Source: an uncultured Selenomonadales bacterium
GTDB lineage: Bacteria > Bacillota > Negativicutes > Selenomonadales > Selenomonadaceae
DNA: 8,923 nucleotides
Direction of reading: 5' to 3'
NCBI GenBank assembly: GCA_947165405.1
Contig: CAMVAG010000081.1
Coordinates: forward strand, 1 to 8,923
Shown: positions 1 to 7,264 of the stretch, one piece after another
Position numbering within the stretch: position 1 is the stretch's first letter
Layout of the letters: every line of letters starts with the position of its first letter
Translations under genes and position numbers: made by a program
The notes under the pieces: generated by a model
The model's input: the letters and a program-made list of their open reading frames with translations, nothing else
Told to the model about the DNA's origin: nothing
The model's database searches: none

Positions 1-893
1 TGCACGTATTTGCCTTGCCGAATCAGAGCACGCGCCGCAGGATTGGCGATTAAAACTTCTGCCGCGCATCGTCGACCGCTTGAGGTTTTGACGAGCTGTT
101 GAGAAATTATCGCGCTGAATTCATCTGCCAACAAATCCCGAATTGCGTCGCGCTGAACGAGCGGGAACATCGTTTCAACACGCATGGCAGTTTCCGCCGC
201 AGATTTTGTGTGCAGCGTCGCCAAGACCAACACGCCCGCCGCCGAAGCCTCAAGTGCCGCGTGCATTGTCTCCGCGTCGCGTATCTCGCCGATTAACAAA
301 ACGTCGGGCATTTCGCGCATGGCAGTCCGCACTGCCGCCGCGAAGTTCAAAAAATCTTGTCCGAATTCTCTTTGGCTCACGAAAGATTTTTCCGCCGCGT
401 ATTCAAATTCTATCGGGTCTTCCAGCGTCAACAGATGGCACGGGCGAATTTTTATCAGCTCGTTCAAAAATGCGGCAAGCGTCGTCGTCTTGCCCGAACC
501 CGTCCTGCCCGTCACGAGGATTAAACCTTGCGCGGCGTGGAAAAAATTTTTCAGCGCGGGCGGTGCTCCCAAATCATCGAGCGTCGGAATTTTTTTTGCG
601 ATAAGTCGGAAGGCAAGCGCGGGAAATTTTCTTTGCATGTAGACGTTGACTCGGAAGCGGCGTGAAAGTTTTTCTTCGACGTGAGAAAAATCAATCGCCA
701 AATTTTTTTCGAACTCCTCTTTGAGGCGCGGCGATAAAATTTCCTCCAAGAAAGTTTTGACTTCCCGCGCAGACAAAATTTCTCCCGCCGAAAAAATTTC
801 TCCCGCTACACGAAAAAAAGACGGCTGCCCGACCGTCAAATGAACATCCGACGCGTCGCGGCTCACCGCTTCTTGTAAAATTTTTTTGAGCAT
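1..893 (-). CDS. pilT: PilT-type twitching motility (pilus retraction) ATPase, C-terminus cut by window edge
   Basis: This gene encodes a hexameric secretion-type ATPase of the PilT family, which in known systems sits at the cytoplasmic base of a type IV pilus and powers depolymerisation of pilin. The start is ATG at 893-891, preceded by AAGGAAG about 7 bases upstream. The reading frame runs open off the left edge, giving 297 visible residues of a usual 340-370. Visible motifs are the N-terminal ASDVHL (residues 14-19), Walker A GRTGSGKTT (129-137), an Asp-box region LTLEDPIEF (155-163), Walker B LLIGEIRDAET (199-209), the His box ATLHTKSAAET (225-235), and AARALIRQGK (286-295), which matches the AIRxLIRxGK motif of PilT proteins. 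Walker A starts about 130 residues in, as in PilT; PilB or GspE would have a much longer N-terminus. An Arg (R130) replaces the common Pro in the P-loop. The gene starts 13 bases after the FtsZ-like gene ends, so it is probably cotranscribed. PilU or another PilT paralog cannot be excluded. Confidence 0.93.
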   Translation of the reverse strand, partial: MLKKILQEAVSRDASDVHLTVGQPSFFRVAGEIFSAGEILSAREVKTFLEEILSPRLKEEFEKNLAIDFSHVEEKLSRRFRVNVYMQRKFPALAFRLIAKKIPTLDDLGAPPALKNFFHAAQGLILVTGRTGSGKTTTLAAFLNELIKIRPCHLLTLEDPIEFEYAAEKSFVSQREFGQDFLNFAAAVRTAMREMPDVLLIGEIRDAETMHAALEASAAGVLVLATLHTKSAAETAMRVETMFPLVQRDAIRDLLADEFSAIISQQLVKTSSGRRCAAEVLIANPAARALIRQGKYV

Positions 894-906
894 TTAATTT
901 CTTCCT

Positions 907-1701
907 TCAAACACGAACGATAACCATCACAAAAATTTTTTCGCCAAGTGCTTCGTCGCGATTGACGACCGAATAATATTTGCCGTCGGGATTCGTCGCC
1001 TCGTAAACGGGATCTGTCGCCTCGCCGACTTCAAGCATCAAAAGCGAATCGTCGCCCAATATGTTCAAAAAAACACTGCGTGCACTTTGCAGATTGTTCT
1101 TGACGAACGGCGAATCAATCGCGGCGTTCACGGCGGCAATGGTTGGATTTTCGCCCGAAGCCTCACCGAATCCGATGAAAGTTTTTCTGCCGCAAGTCAA
1201 CAGCTCTACAAGGTCGGCACCGTCCACAGGCATTAAATAAGGATAAAATTCTTCGTCGTAAATCGAATGTATTCCGTGAACGATTTGATAAGAAAAATCT
1301 TCGACCGTTTGATTGAAATGTTGCTCCTCAAGATTTATGACGACTCCGAAATTTTTTTCAAGACAATTCGGCGCGTCGGAAAAATCTTTGTCAACCGATT
1401 GAATAATTCCGACGGAAAGAAATATATTTTCTTTTTTCACGCAGTCCGCGATAAGATGAGCCGTCTTGCATGTCGCCTCGTCGGTCAAGGCAGTCAAAAT
1501 AAAAACAACGTCAAAGCCGCGCAAGACTTCGGAAATTTTTTCGCGCCCGATGAATTTGATTTTGTCGGGAAAATTTTTCGGCGCGTCGTCAATCACAAAA
1601 TATTTGATGTGCGTGCTGCGTTCGTGTTCGGCGATAAAAGTGACGGACTGCAAAACGTTAGCGGTGCCGACAACAGCAGTGCGCAATTTGTCATCGTACA
1701 T
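907..1701 (-). CDS. Degenerate FtsZ-like (tubulin-fold) protein lacking GTP-binding loops
   Basis: The 264-residue product resembles FtsZ along its whole length but has lost nucleotide-binding signatures. The C-terminal half is clear: FIGFGEASGENPTIAA (175-190), DSPF (196-199), SARSVFLNILG (206-216), LLMLEVGEA (220-228) and a final IFVMVIVRV, matching the FtsZ stretches around GIGxAxGENRAxEAA, GVLMNITG, LSLxEVxEA and IVVTVIA. In the N-terminal half, RTAVVG (7-12), YFVIDD (34-39) and FDVVFILTALTDEAT (63-77) sit where FtsZ has its GGGGxN loop, the AVNTDxQ strand and GGGTGTG. Both glycine-rich loops are gone, and the segment between the last two is much shorter than in FtsZ. In the T7-loop position PVDGADL keeps D160 and D163 but has Pro where FtsZ has Asn. 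The usual C-terminal tail and partner-binding peptide are absent. ATG 1701 is preferred over TTG 1707 because AGGA lies about 8 bases before it. It starts two bases after the penicillin-binding protein stop, suggesting translational coupling. Function unknown. Confidence 0.85.
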   Translation of the reverse strand: MYDDKLRTAVVGTANVLQSVTFIAEHERSTHIKYFVIDDAPKNFPDKIKFIGREKISEVLRGFDVVFILTALTDEATCKTAHLIADCVKKENIFLSVGIIQSVDKDFSDAPNCLEKNFGVVINLEEQHFNQTVEDFSYQIVHGIHSIYDEEFYPYLMPVDGADLVELLTCGRKTFIGFGEASGENPTIAAVNAAIDSPFVKNNLQSARSVFLNILGDDSLLMLEVGEATDPVYEATNPDGKYYSVVNRDEALGEKIFVMVIVRV

Positions 1702-1703
1702 AA

Positions 1704-3923
1704 TCAATTCCTGCCTTTGGATGATTCGTCGCCGGGCGAAGGTGCATTGTCAATCACGGGTTCGGGCTCGCGGACAGGTTCGGGCTCGCGGACAGGCTCC
1801 GGCTCGCGGACAGGTTCGGGTTCATGTGAAGGTTCCGGCTCGACGTAATCGGGCACACCTTCCGGCTTATGCGTATAATCCGACTCCGGCTCACGGGAAG
1901 GTTCGGGCTCACGATAGGGTTCGGGGTCATGCTCTCTGTACGACGAGCGTTCTTCTTCCTCGTAATGTTCGCGGCGGGAAGGTCGATTGTTATCGCGGAC
2001 TTCGTTGACGACATTTTTGCTTGAGCGTCTGTCGACAACCAAATCGTCGAAATCATGCGCGGGAACATTTAGCAAAGCGTTTTGCATGAAGTGGCTCCAA
2101 ATCGTCGCAGGGAGGTCGCCGCCCGTAATTCCCTCAAGTTCGCTGTTGTCGTCGCAACCGAGCCACACGGAGGCAACGAGGTCTGGCGTGTATCCCACAA
2201 ACCAAGCGTCGTGATAATCGCTGGTCGTGCCGGTCTTGCCTGCAGCGGGTCGCCCGATAGCCGCGCCTTTGCCCGTGCCTTTCGTGATAACGTCTTCCAA
2301 CATGCTCGTCAAATCGGCAGCACTTTCGGGAGCGATAACCTGTCGTCCTTCGGGAATCGCCTCGTGAATAATGTTGCCGTTGCGGTCGAGGACTTTGGTA
2401 ATCGCGATATGCGGAACGTAAACGCCGCTGTTTGCAAAAGTTCCGTAAGCCGAAGCAAGCTCAAGAGGAGTGACGCCGCGTGTCAAGCCGCCGAGTGATA
2501 CGGCAAGATTTGTGTCGTTCGGTTCGCCGCTCAAGACAAAAGTCGAAATGCCCATCTCTTGCGCGTAGTAAATCGCCTTGTCAATTCCGAGTGCCTGCGC
2601 GATTTTGACGGTGGGAACGTTCATTGAGAAAATCGCAACGGTTCGGAGGGTGACATTGCCGCTGAAACGTCTGCTGTAATTTTGCGGAGACCAATCGCCG
2701 ATTGTAATCGGGCTGTCTTCAATGACGGTGTCGGGCGTGTAACCGCTTTCAAGCCCGGCAACGAATACGAACGGTTTAAACGCGGAGCCCGGTTGACGTT
2801 CCGCCATGGTTGCGCGATTGAATTGGTCTGTGCCTCGTCCGCCGACCATTGCTCTGATATAACCTGTCTTGGGTTCGACGGCGACGATTGCTCCTTGCGG
2901 CTGAACAATCCCGTTTACGTCGGTGTAGTATTCGGGCAGATAAATATTCAAAGCCTCTTCCGCCATGCGTTGCATATCCAAATCAATCGTCGTGTAAACT
3001 TTCAAGCCTTCCTTGTAAACTGCATCCGCGCCGTATCTGTCGACGAGAAGTTGAGTGACGTATTCGATAAAATACATTGCGTCTTTGTGTTTTTCGGGGA
3101 CGTTTTTAGGAGCAAGCACGAGTTCGGCATTTCGGGCGGCGGAAGCCTCGTTGTAGCTGATATAGCCGTAAGTCACCATTTGATTGAGGACGGTGTTGCG
3201 TCGTTCAATCGCGGCGTTTATGTTATTGAACGGCGAATAGTAATTCGGGCTTTTCGGAATGCCCGCGAGCATTGCGCATTCGCCGAGCGTCAAGTCCTCG
3301 ACGTTTTTGCCGAAATAAGTTTTCGCCGCCGCCTGCACGCCGTAAGCTCCTTGCCCGAAATAAATCTGGTTGAGATACAGCTCCAAAATTTCTTGCTTGG
3401 TGTATTGCTTTTCAAGTTGCAGAGCGAGGAAAATTTCTTGAATCTTGCGCTTGTAAGTTCGGTCTTGCGTGAGGTAAGCGTTCTTGGCAAGCTGTTGAGT
3501 TATCGTCGAGCCGCCCTCCGCGATTTCCTGCGAAATAATATTCGTGTAAGCGGCGCGAATCAAACCGCGAGGGTCAACGCCTTTGTGTTCATAGAAGCGA
3601 TTGTCCTCGATTGCGACGAAAGCGTTTTGAAGATTCATAGGTATTTGCTCAATCTTGACGGGCACACGATTTTCCGTTGCGTGAATGATTGCAATTTCGT
3701 TGCCCGCCGAATCGTAAATGTGACTTGACGCGGGCGGCAGAATATCTTTCGACAAGTCCGCCTTGACGTTCATATTTGCCGTCACGAAGCCGATACCTAC
3801 CCCGACCGCCATCACGATTATAAAAATAATAAGTCCTATAAAAATTTTCAGGAACGTTGAAGATTTTTTCTTCGGCGCGCTCGGTTGAGGATTGCCGCCG
3901 CGTTCCAAATCTGTCCCGGCCAT
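1704..3923 (-). CDS. ponA: Class A penicillin-binding protein (PBP1A family), bifunctional transglycosylase/transpeptidase with Glu-Pro repeat tail
   Basis: The 739-residue protein polymerises and crosslinks peptidoglycan at the outer face of the inner membrane. ATG 3923 was chosen because AGGAGG lies six bases upstream; an in-frame upstream extension to 4124 would run into addB and lacks this signal. A basic cytoplasmic start (KKK, 18-20) is followed by one membrane segment (about 24-49). The GT51 transglycosylase domain (about 60-245) shows EDNRFYEHKGVD with catalytic Glu106, GGSTITQQLAKN (137-148), the KIQEIFLALQLE helix (160-171) and LNQIYFGQGAYGVQ. The transpeptidase domain (about 345-620) has S380-A-F-K383, S433-M-N435 and K563-T-G565. 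The last 115 or so residues are low complexity, rich in Arg, Glu and Pro, with repeats of REPEPV (about 700-723). It heads a minus-strand operon with the FtsZ-like gene and pilT. The family call is firm; the symbol is by family convention only (mrcA is equally used). Confidence 0.95.
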   Translation of the reverse strand: MAGTDLERGGNPQPSAPKKKSSTFLKIFIGLIIFIIVMAVGVGIGFVTANMNVKADLSKDILPPASSHIYDSAGNEIAIIHATENRVPVKIEQIPMNLQNAFVAIEDNRFYEHKGVDPRGLIRAAYTNIISQEIAEGGSTITQQLAKNAYLTQDRTYKRKIQEIFLALQLEKQYTKQEILELYLNQIYFGQGAYGVQAAAKTYFGKNVEDLTLGECAMLAGIPKSPNYYSPFNNINAAIERRNTVLNQMVTYGYISYNEASAARNAELVLAPKNVPEKHKDAMYFIEYVTQLLVDRYGADAVYKEGLKVYTTIDLDMQRMAEEALNIYLPEYYTDVNGIVQPQGAIVAVEPKTGYIRAMVGGRGTDQFNRATMAERQPGSAFKPFVFVAGLESGYTPDTVIEDSPITIGDWSPQNYSRRFSGNVTLRTVAIFSMNVPTVKIAQALGIDKAIYYAQEMGISTFVLSGEPNDTNLAVSLGGLTRGVTPLELASAYGTFANSGVYVPHIAITKVLDRNGNIIHEAIPEGRQVIAPESAADLTSMLEDVITKGTGKGAAIGRPAAGKTGTTSDYHDAWFVGYTPDLVASVWLGCDDNSELEGITGGDLPATIWSHFMQNALLNVPAHDFDDLVVDRRSSKNVVNEVRDNNRPSRREHYEEEERSSYREHDPEPYREPEPSREPESDYTHKPEGVPDYVEPEPSHEPEPVREPEPVREPEPVREPEPVIDNAPSPGDESSKGRN
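1759..1848. repeat. 18-bp tandem repeat encoding REPEPV units in the penicillin-binding protein tail
   Basis: Five consecutive 18-base units are read on the plus strand. Units at 1759-1776 and 1777-1794 are identical (GGTTCGGGCTCGCGGACA). The one at 1795-1812 differs by two bases (GGCTCC in place of GGTTCG). Those at 1813-1830 and 1831-1848 are degenerate. In the minus-strand gene each unit codes for six residues, giving repeated REPEPV and the related EPEPSH. Looser copies of the same Glu-Pro pattern continue to about 1940. The unit length is a multiple of three, so changes in copy number would keep the frame. Confidence 0.9.
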
Positions 3924-3929
3924 ATTACC

Positions 3930-3935
3930 CCTCCT
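3930..3935 (-). promoter_or_regulatory. Ribosome binding site AGGAGG of the penicillin-binding protein gene
   Basis: A perfect AGGAGG lies six bases before ATG 3923 on the minus strand. It decides the start against an open upstream frame that extends to 4124 inside addB. Confidence 0.85.
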
Positions 3936-3951
3936 AAACGTCGCATATCTT

Positions 3952-3980
3952 ATCATAAATTGATTAGTTGCGTCTATAAA
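3952..3980 (-). promoter_or_regulatory. Putative sigma-A promoter for the penicillin-binding protein/FtsZ-like/pilT operon
   Basis: On the minus strand TTTATA (3980-3975) is followed after 17 bases by TATGAT (3957-3952). The -35 matches the consensus at four of six positions and the -10 at five of six. The expected transcript would start near 3945, leaving a leader of about 20 bases that includes the AGGAGG site. The call rests on pattern only. Confidence 0.45.
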
Positions 3981-3983
3981 GCT

Positions 3984-4012
3984 TTGATAAAATTTCCCGC
4001 CCGTGATAAACT
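3984..4012 (+). promoter_or_regulatory. Putative promoter for addB
   Basis: TTGATA (3984-3989, five of six matches) is followed after 17 bases by TAAACT (4007-4012, four of six), which has TG at 4004-4005 directly upstream as in extended -10 elements. The predicted transcript start would lie very close to the AAGGAG ribosome binding site at 4019-4024, giving an unusually short leader, so this call is weak. The promoter would lie back-to-back with the leftward one in the 109-bp divergent region. Confidence 0.3.
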
Positions 4013-4018
4013 TTCGGC

Positions 4019-4024
4019 AAGGAG
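4019..4024 (+). promoter_or_regulatory. Ribosome binding site AAGGAG of addB
   Basis: AAGGAG is followed after eight bases by ATG 4033. This supports ATG 4033 over the in-frame upstream ATG 4003, which has no comparable site and lies within the predicted promoter. Confidence 0.8.
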
Positions 4025-4032
4025 TGATTTTA

Positions 4033-7000
4033 ATGGTTGAAGTTATAATAGGGCGGGCGGGCTTCGGAAAAACTTTTGAGTGTTTGCGGCAGGCGAAAAA
4101 AATTCTTGAGACCGAGCCGCTCAAGACCGAAATAATTTTTTTGTTGCCGGCTTATCAAACGTATCGTGCGGAATTGGAATTGGCGGCGTTGACCGGCGGA
4201 GCACTCTTGACGCGCATGAACAGTTTCAATCGATTCGCAAGACAAATCCTCGACGAAATCGGAGGAGGATTGACGCCGCGCATTTCAGAAATCGGTCGGC
4301 GGCTTCTCTTGAGAAAAATTTTGCTTCGACGAGACAAGGCGGGCGATTTAAAATTTTTCGTGCGTGCCGCCAAGCAACACGGCTTTGCAGAAATTTTATC
4401 GGAAGAATTGAAAGAGCTGGGCACCTATTCAATCGACGCGGACAAATTGGACGAGGCGGCCGACAAAATCGAGGACGCCGAACTCAAAGACAAGTTGCAC
4501 GACTTGAAAATTTTCGCGGAAGATTTTAAGGCGGCTTTGGCCGGCAAACTCACCGACGACGAAAATTTATTGGCGCGGGCGGCGGAGTTCATGGAGCAAT
4601 CGCCCTCAATCGGCAGCGCGGAAATTTTTATCGACGGCTTTATTTTCTTCGACCCGCAGCAACGAAATTTTTTGCGCAAGCTCTTCACCTGCGCGAGGAA
4701 CGTTCATATCACTTTGCCGATGGATGAAAACTTCAACAGCCGCGAAAATATTTCGGAGGTCGGCATCTTCAATCGCGCCTTCCAAACTTTCCGCACGCTG
4801 AAAAAATTTTCGGAGGAGGTCGGCGTCGAATTCAAGATAACTCGTTTGAAAACGCCGCGCAGATTTTTATCGGAGCCGCTGAAAATTTTGGAGCAAAGAC
4901 TTTTCGATTACAAGCCGAAAAATTTTGTCGAGGCTTCGGGCTTGAAGATAATCGCGGCGGTAAATCGTCGTGCGGAAGTCGAATACGTTGCGCGAGAAAT
5001 TTTGAAGCTTGTCAAAAAAAATTATCGGCTGCGCGAAATCGGAATCGTTGCCCGCGACGAAAATTATTTTTCGCTGATAAAGCCGATATTCGAAATTCAC
5101 GCGATACCTTTTTTCGTCGACAGGAAACGAGCGGCGGGAAATCATCCTTTGGCGGAGCTGATTCGTTCGGCTTTGGAAGTGCTGCGCGGCTGGCGAAAAG
5201 AGGCTGTCTTCCGTTGCCTGCGAACGGGATTTTTCGACGTGCCTCAAGAGGAAATCGACCTGCTGGAAAATTACGTTATCGAGTTCGGCTTGAAGGGAGC
5301 GGCGACTTGGCAAAAGACTTGGGATTTGCGGCGGGTGAAGTCTTTGGATTATGCCGAACGCCCCGCCGAATCCGCAGAGCTTGAATACCTCGACCGAATC
5401 AACGCGATAAGAAAACAATCCGTTGCGCCGCTGATAAATTTTTCGGAACGCGTGAAGGCTTCGGGCAATGAAGTCGTCGAATTGGCAACGGCATTGTTCA
5501 AGCTGCTTGAGGAGCTTAACGTCTACGAAAAACTTTCGGAATGGTCGCAGGCAGAGGAACTTCGCGGCAACCTCGCGCTGTCGAGGGAGCACTTAAAAAT
5601 TTGGGACGACGTGATAAATCTGCTTGAGCAAATCGTCGACGCGCTGGGCGAAGACACAATCACACGGGCGGAATTTGAATCGATAATCGGCGAAGGACTT
5701 GACGCTTTGGAAATGTCTTTGATACCGCCGGGCTTGGACGAGGTGACGGTCGCGCAATTCGACCAGAACTCTTTGCAAAATTCGCGGGCGATATTCGTCT
5801 TGGGCTTCGACGCAGAAAATTTTCCTCGAAAGGTCTCGGAAAAAAATTTACTCAACGACGCTGACAGAGTGCGGCTAAACGAGGCTGAACTTGAAATTTC
5901 ATTGGGCGGCAAGGAACAGGCTTTGGCGGAAAAATTTTTGATTTATCGCGGGCTGACGGAGGCGCGGGAGCTTTTGTACTTGTCGTATCCGCTTGCCGAT
6001 TCGAAGGGCGAAAAAATTTCGGCGTCGTCGTTGCTGAATAAAATTCGCGCAATCTTCCCGAACGCCGCGACGGAAACGGTTGAACTTGACGTGTTGCAAA
6101 ATTTGGGCGAAGAAATTTTCACGGCGGGCGAACGAACTTTATCGGAGGCGACGGCTCACAGACTTTACGCGCCGTCAAAAAAAATTCAAGCAACCGTCAC
6201 GCGCTTTGAAAATTTCAACGAGTGCCCCTTCAAATATTTTTCGCGCTACGGGCTCAATCTTCAAGAGCGTGTCGAATACAAAATTCAGACGCCGGACATC
6301 GGAAGCATCCTTCACGCCGTCATGAGTCGTTTCGGTCGCGAATTGAAATCGGAAAATCGGCAATGGTCATCGGTCGGTGCGGTTGAGCTTGACGGGCGCG
6401 TCGAAAAAATTTTGGACAACATAACGCCGCGCCTCCACAACAAAATTTTATTGAGCACGAAGACTTTGGAACATCGCCGCGAGCGCATAAAAAAAGTTGC
6501 CGTCGAATCTTTGAGCCGCTTGATTGAGTTGGATAAGGTGAGCGAATTTAATCCGACGATTTTCGAGGCGGGCTTTCATGACGAGAAAAAAATTTCCGAC
6601 GTGACGATTGATTTAAACGGGCGCATTGACCGAATCGACTTGAGCGGCGACGGAAAATATTTTCTGATTGTCGACTACAAGACCGGCAAGGCGAGCCTAA
6701 GCTTGAAAAAAATTTTTCACGGCTTGAGTTTGCAATTGGCGATTTATCTCGGCGCAGCGAAAAATTTTTCTGAAGTCGGCGGGCGTGAGGCGGGTGCCAT
6801 GCTTTATTGCCTGCTGAAAATTTCCAACAAGAGCGGCAGAGATGATTCGGAGGCTTCGTTGGAGGCGGAAAAGGAATTGAAAATGCCGGGACTGATTCGC
6901 CTCGACGAGGAAATTAAAAACGCCGTCGACAGCACGGAAAAATTTGTTGCCTTCAAGAAAGATAATCTGGTTGACCGCGAAGACTTTCAAACGATTATCG

Positions 7001-7239
7001 ACTACGCGGAAAAAATTTTGGAGACGACCGCCGAAAAAATTTTGAGCGGCAATATCGAAGTCAAGCCCGCGAAACTTTCCGACGACGAGGACGCCTGCAA
7101 GTATTGCCTCTATTCCGCGCTGTGCAATTTCGACAAAGCGACCAACGAAACTTTGACGCCGCCCGCTCTCAAGAAAGAGGAAATTATTTCGGCGATGAAC
7201 GACGCGCTTGCCGAGCTTGATTCTGCGCAGCGATTGTAA
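4033..7239 (+). CDS. addB: ATP-dependent helicase/deoxyribonuclease subunit B (AddB), iron-sulfur PD-(D/E)XK nuclease
   Basis: This 1068-residue protein is the B subunit of the AddAB helicase-nuclease, which resects double-strand DNA breaks for RecA-dependent repair and in known systems reads Chi sites. The start ATG 4033 has AAGGAG eight bases upstream and gives the expected N-terminus VIIGRAGFGKT (Walker A, residues 7-14). DGFIFFDPQQ (201-210) matches the conserved DGFxxFxPQ region of AddB. The C-terminal nuclease domain shows GRIDRID (D866) and IVDYKTGKA (D881, K883). Four cysteines, C731 (in NECPFKYF), C1022, C1025 and C1031 (in CKYCLYSALC), reproduce the C...CxxCxxxxxC iron-sulfur pattern known in B. 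subtilis AddB. The length is slightly below the usual 1150 or so. In many Firmicutes addA follows directly, but here a SIMPL-domain gene follows after 25 bases, so addA must be elsewhere or missing. No frameshift is seen. Confidence 0.95.
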   Translation: MVEVIIGRAGFGKTFECLRQAKKILETEPLKTEIIFLLPAYQTYRAELELAALTGGALLTRMNSFNRFARQILDEIGGGLTPRISEIGRRLLLRKILLRRDKAGDLKFFVRAAKQHGFAEILSEELKELGTYSIDADKLDEAADKIEDAELKDKLHDLKIFAEDFKAALAGKLTDDENLLARAAEFMEQSPSIGSAEIFIDGFIFFDPQQRNFLRKLFTCARNVHITLPMDENFNSRENISEVGIFNRAFQTFRTLKKFSEEVGVEFKITRLKTPRRFLSEPLKILEQRLFDYKPKNFVEASGLKIIAAVNRRAEVEYVAREILKLVKKNYRLREIGIVARDENYFSLIKPIFEIHAIPFFVDRKRAAGNHPLAELIRSALEVLRGWRKEAVFRCLRTGFFDVPQEEIDLLENYVIEFGLKGAATWQKTWDLRRVKSLDYAERPAESAELEYLDRINAIRKQSVAPLINFSERVKASGNEVVELATALFKLLEELNVYEKLSEWSQAEELRGNLALSREHLKIWDDVINLLEQIVDALGEDTITRAEFESIIGEGLDALEMSLIPPGLDEVTVAQFDQNSLQNSRAIFVLGFDAENFPRKVSEKNLLNDADRVRLNEAELEISLGGKEQALAEKFLIYRGLTEARELLYLSYPLADSKGEKISASSLLNKIRAIFPNAATETVELDVLQNLGEEIFTAGERTLSEATAHRLYAPSKKIQATVTRFENFNECPFKYFSRYGLNLQERVEYKIQTPDIGSILHAVMSRFGRELKSENRQWSSVGAVELDGRVEKILDNITPRLHNKILLSTKTLEHRRERIKKVAVESLSRLIELDKVSEFNPTIFEAGFHDEKKISDVTIDLNGRIDRIDLSGDGKYFLIVDYKTGKASLSLKKIFHGLSLQLAIYLGAAKNFSEVGGREAGAMLYCLLKISNKSGRDDSEASLEAEKELKMPGLIRLDEEIKNAVDSTEKFVAFKKDNLVDREDFQTIIDYAEKILETTAEKILSGNIEVKPAKLSDDEDACKYCLYSALCNFDKATNETLTPPALKKEEIISAMNDALAELDSAQRL

Positions 7240-7264
7240 TAAAATCTTTTTGGAGGTGAGTTCA

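Noticed and set aside
143..642. Two overlapping plus-strand frames near the left edge
   Set aside because: Both are antisense to pilT, which carries Walker A, Walker B and the His box on the minus strand here.
1267..1848. Plus-strand frame ending in Gly-Ser-Arg-Thr repeats
   Set aside because: It is antisense to the FtsZ-like gene and the repeat tail; its GSGSRT units are simply the 18-bp repeat read in the opposite strand.
2682..3728. 348-codon open frame on the plus strand
   Set aside because: It lies wholly antisense to the penicillin-binding protein gene, whose catalytic motifs are all intact; the translation has no recognisable domain and no good ribosome binding site.
3977..3986. AAAGCTTT palindrome in the divergent intergenic region as an operator
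   Set aside because: The symmetry covers only about eight bases and does not extend outward, which is too short to claim a regulator site.
4003..4032. Upstream ATG extending AddB by ten residues
   Set aside because: No ribosome binding site precedes it, while AAGGAG is ideally placed for ATG 4033, and the family N-terminus begins with the VIIGRAG stretch right after that Met.
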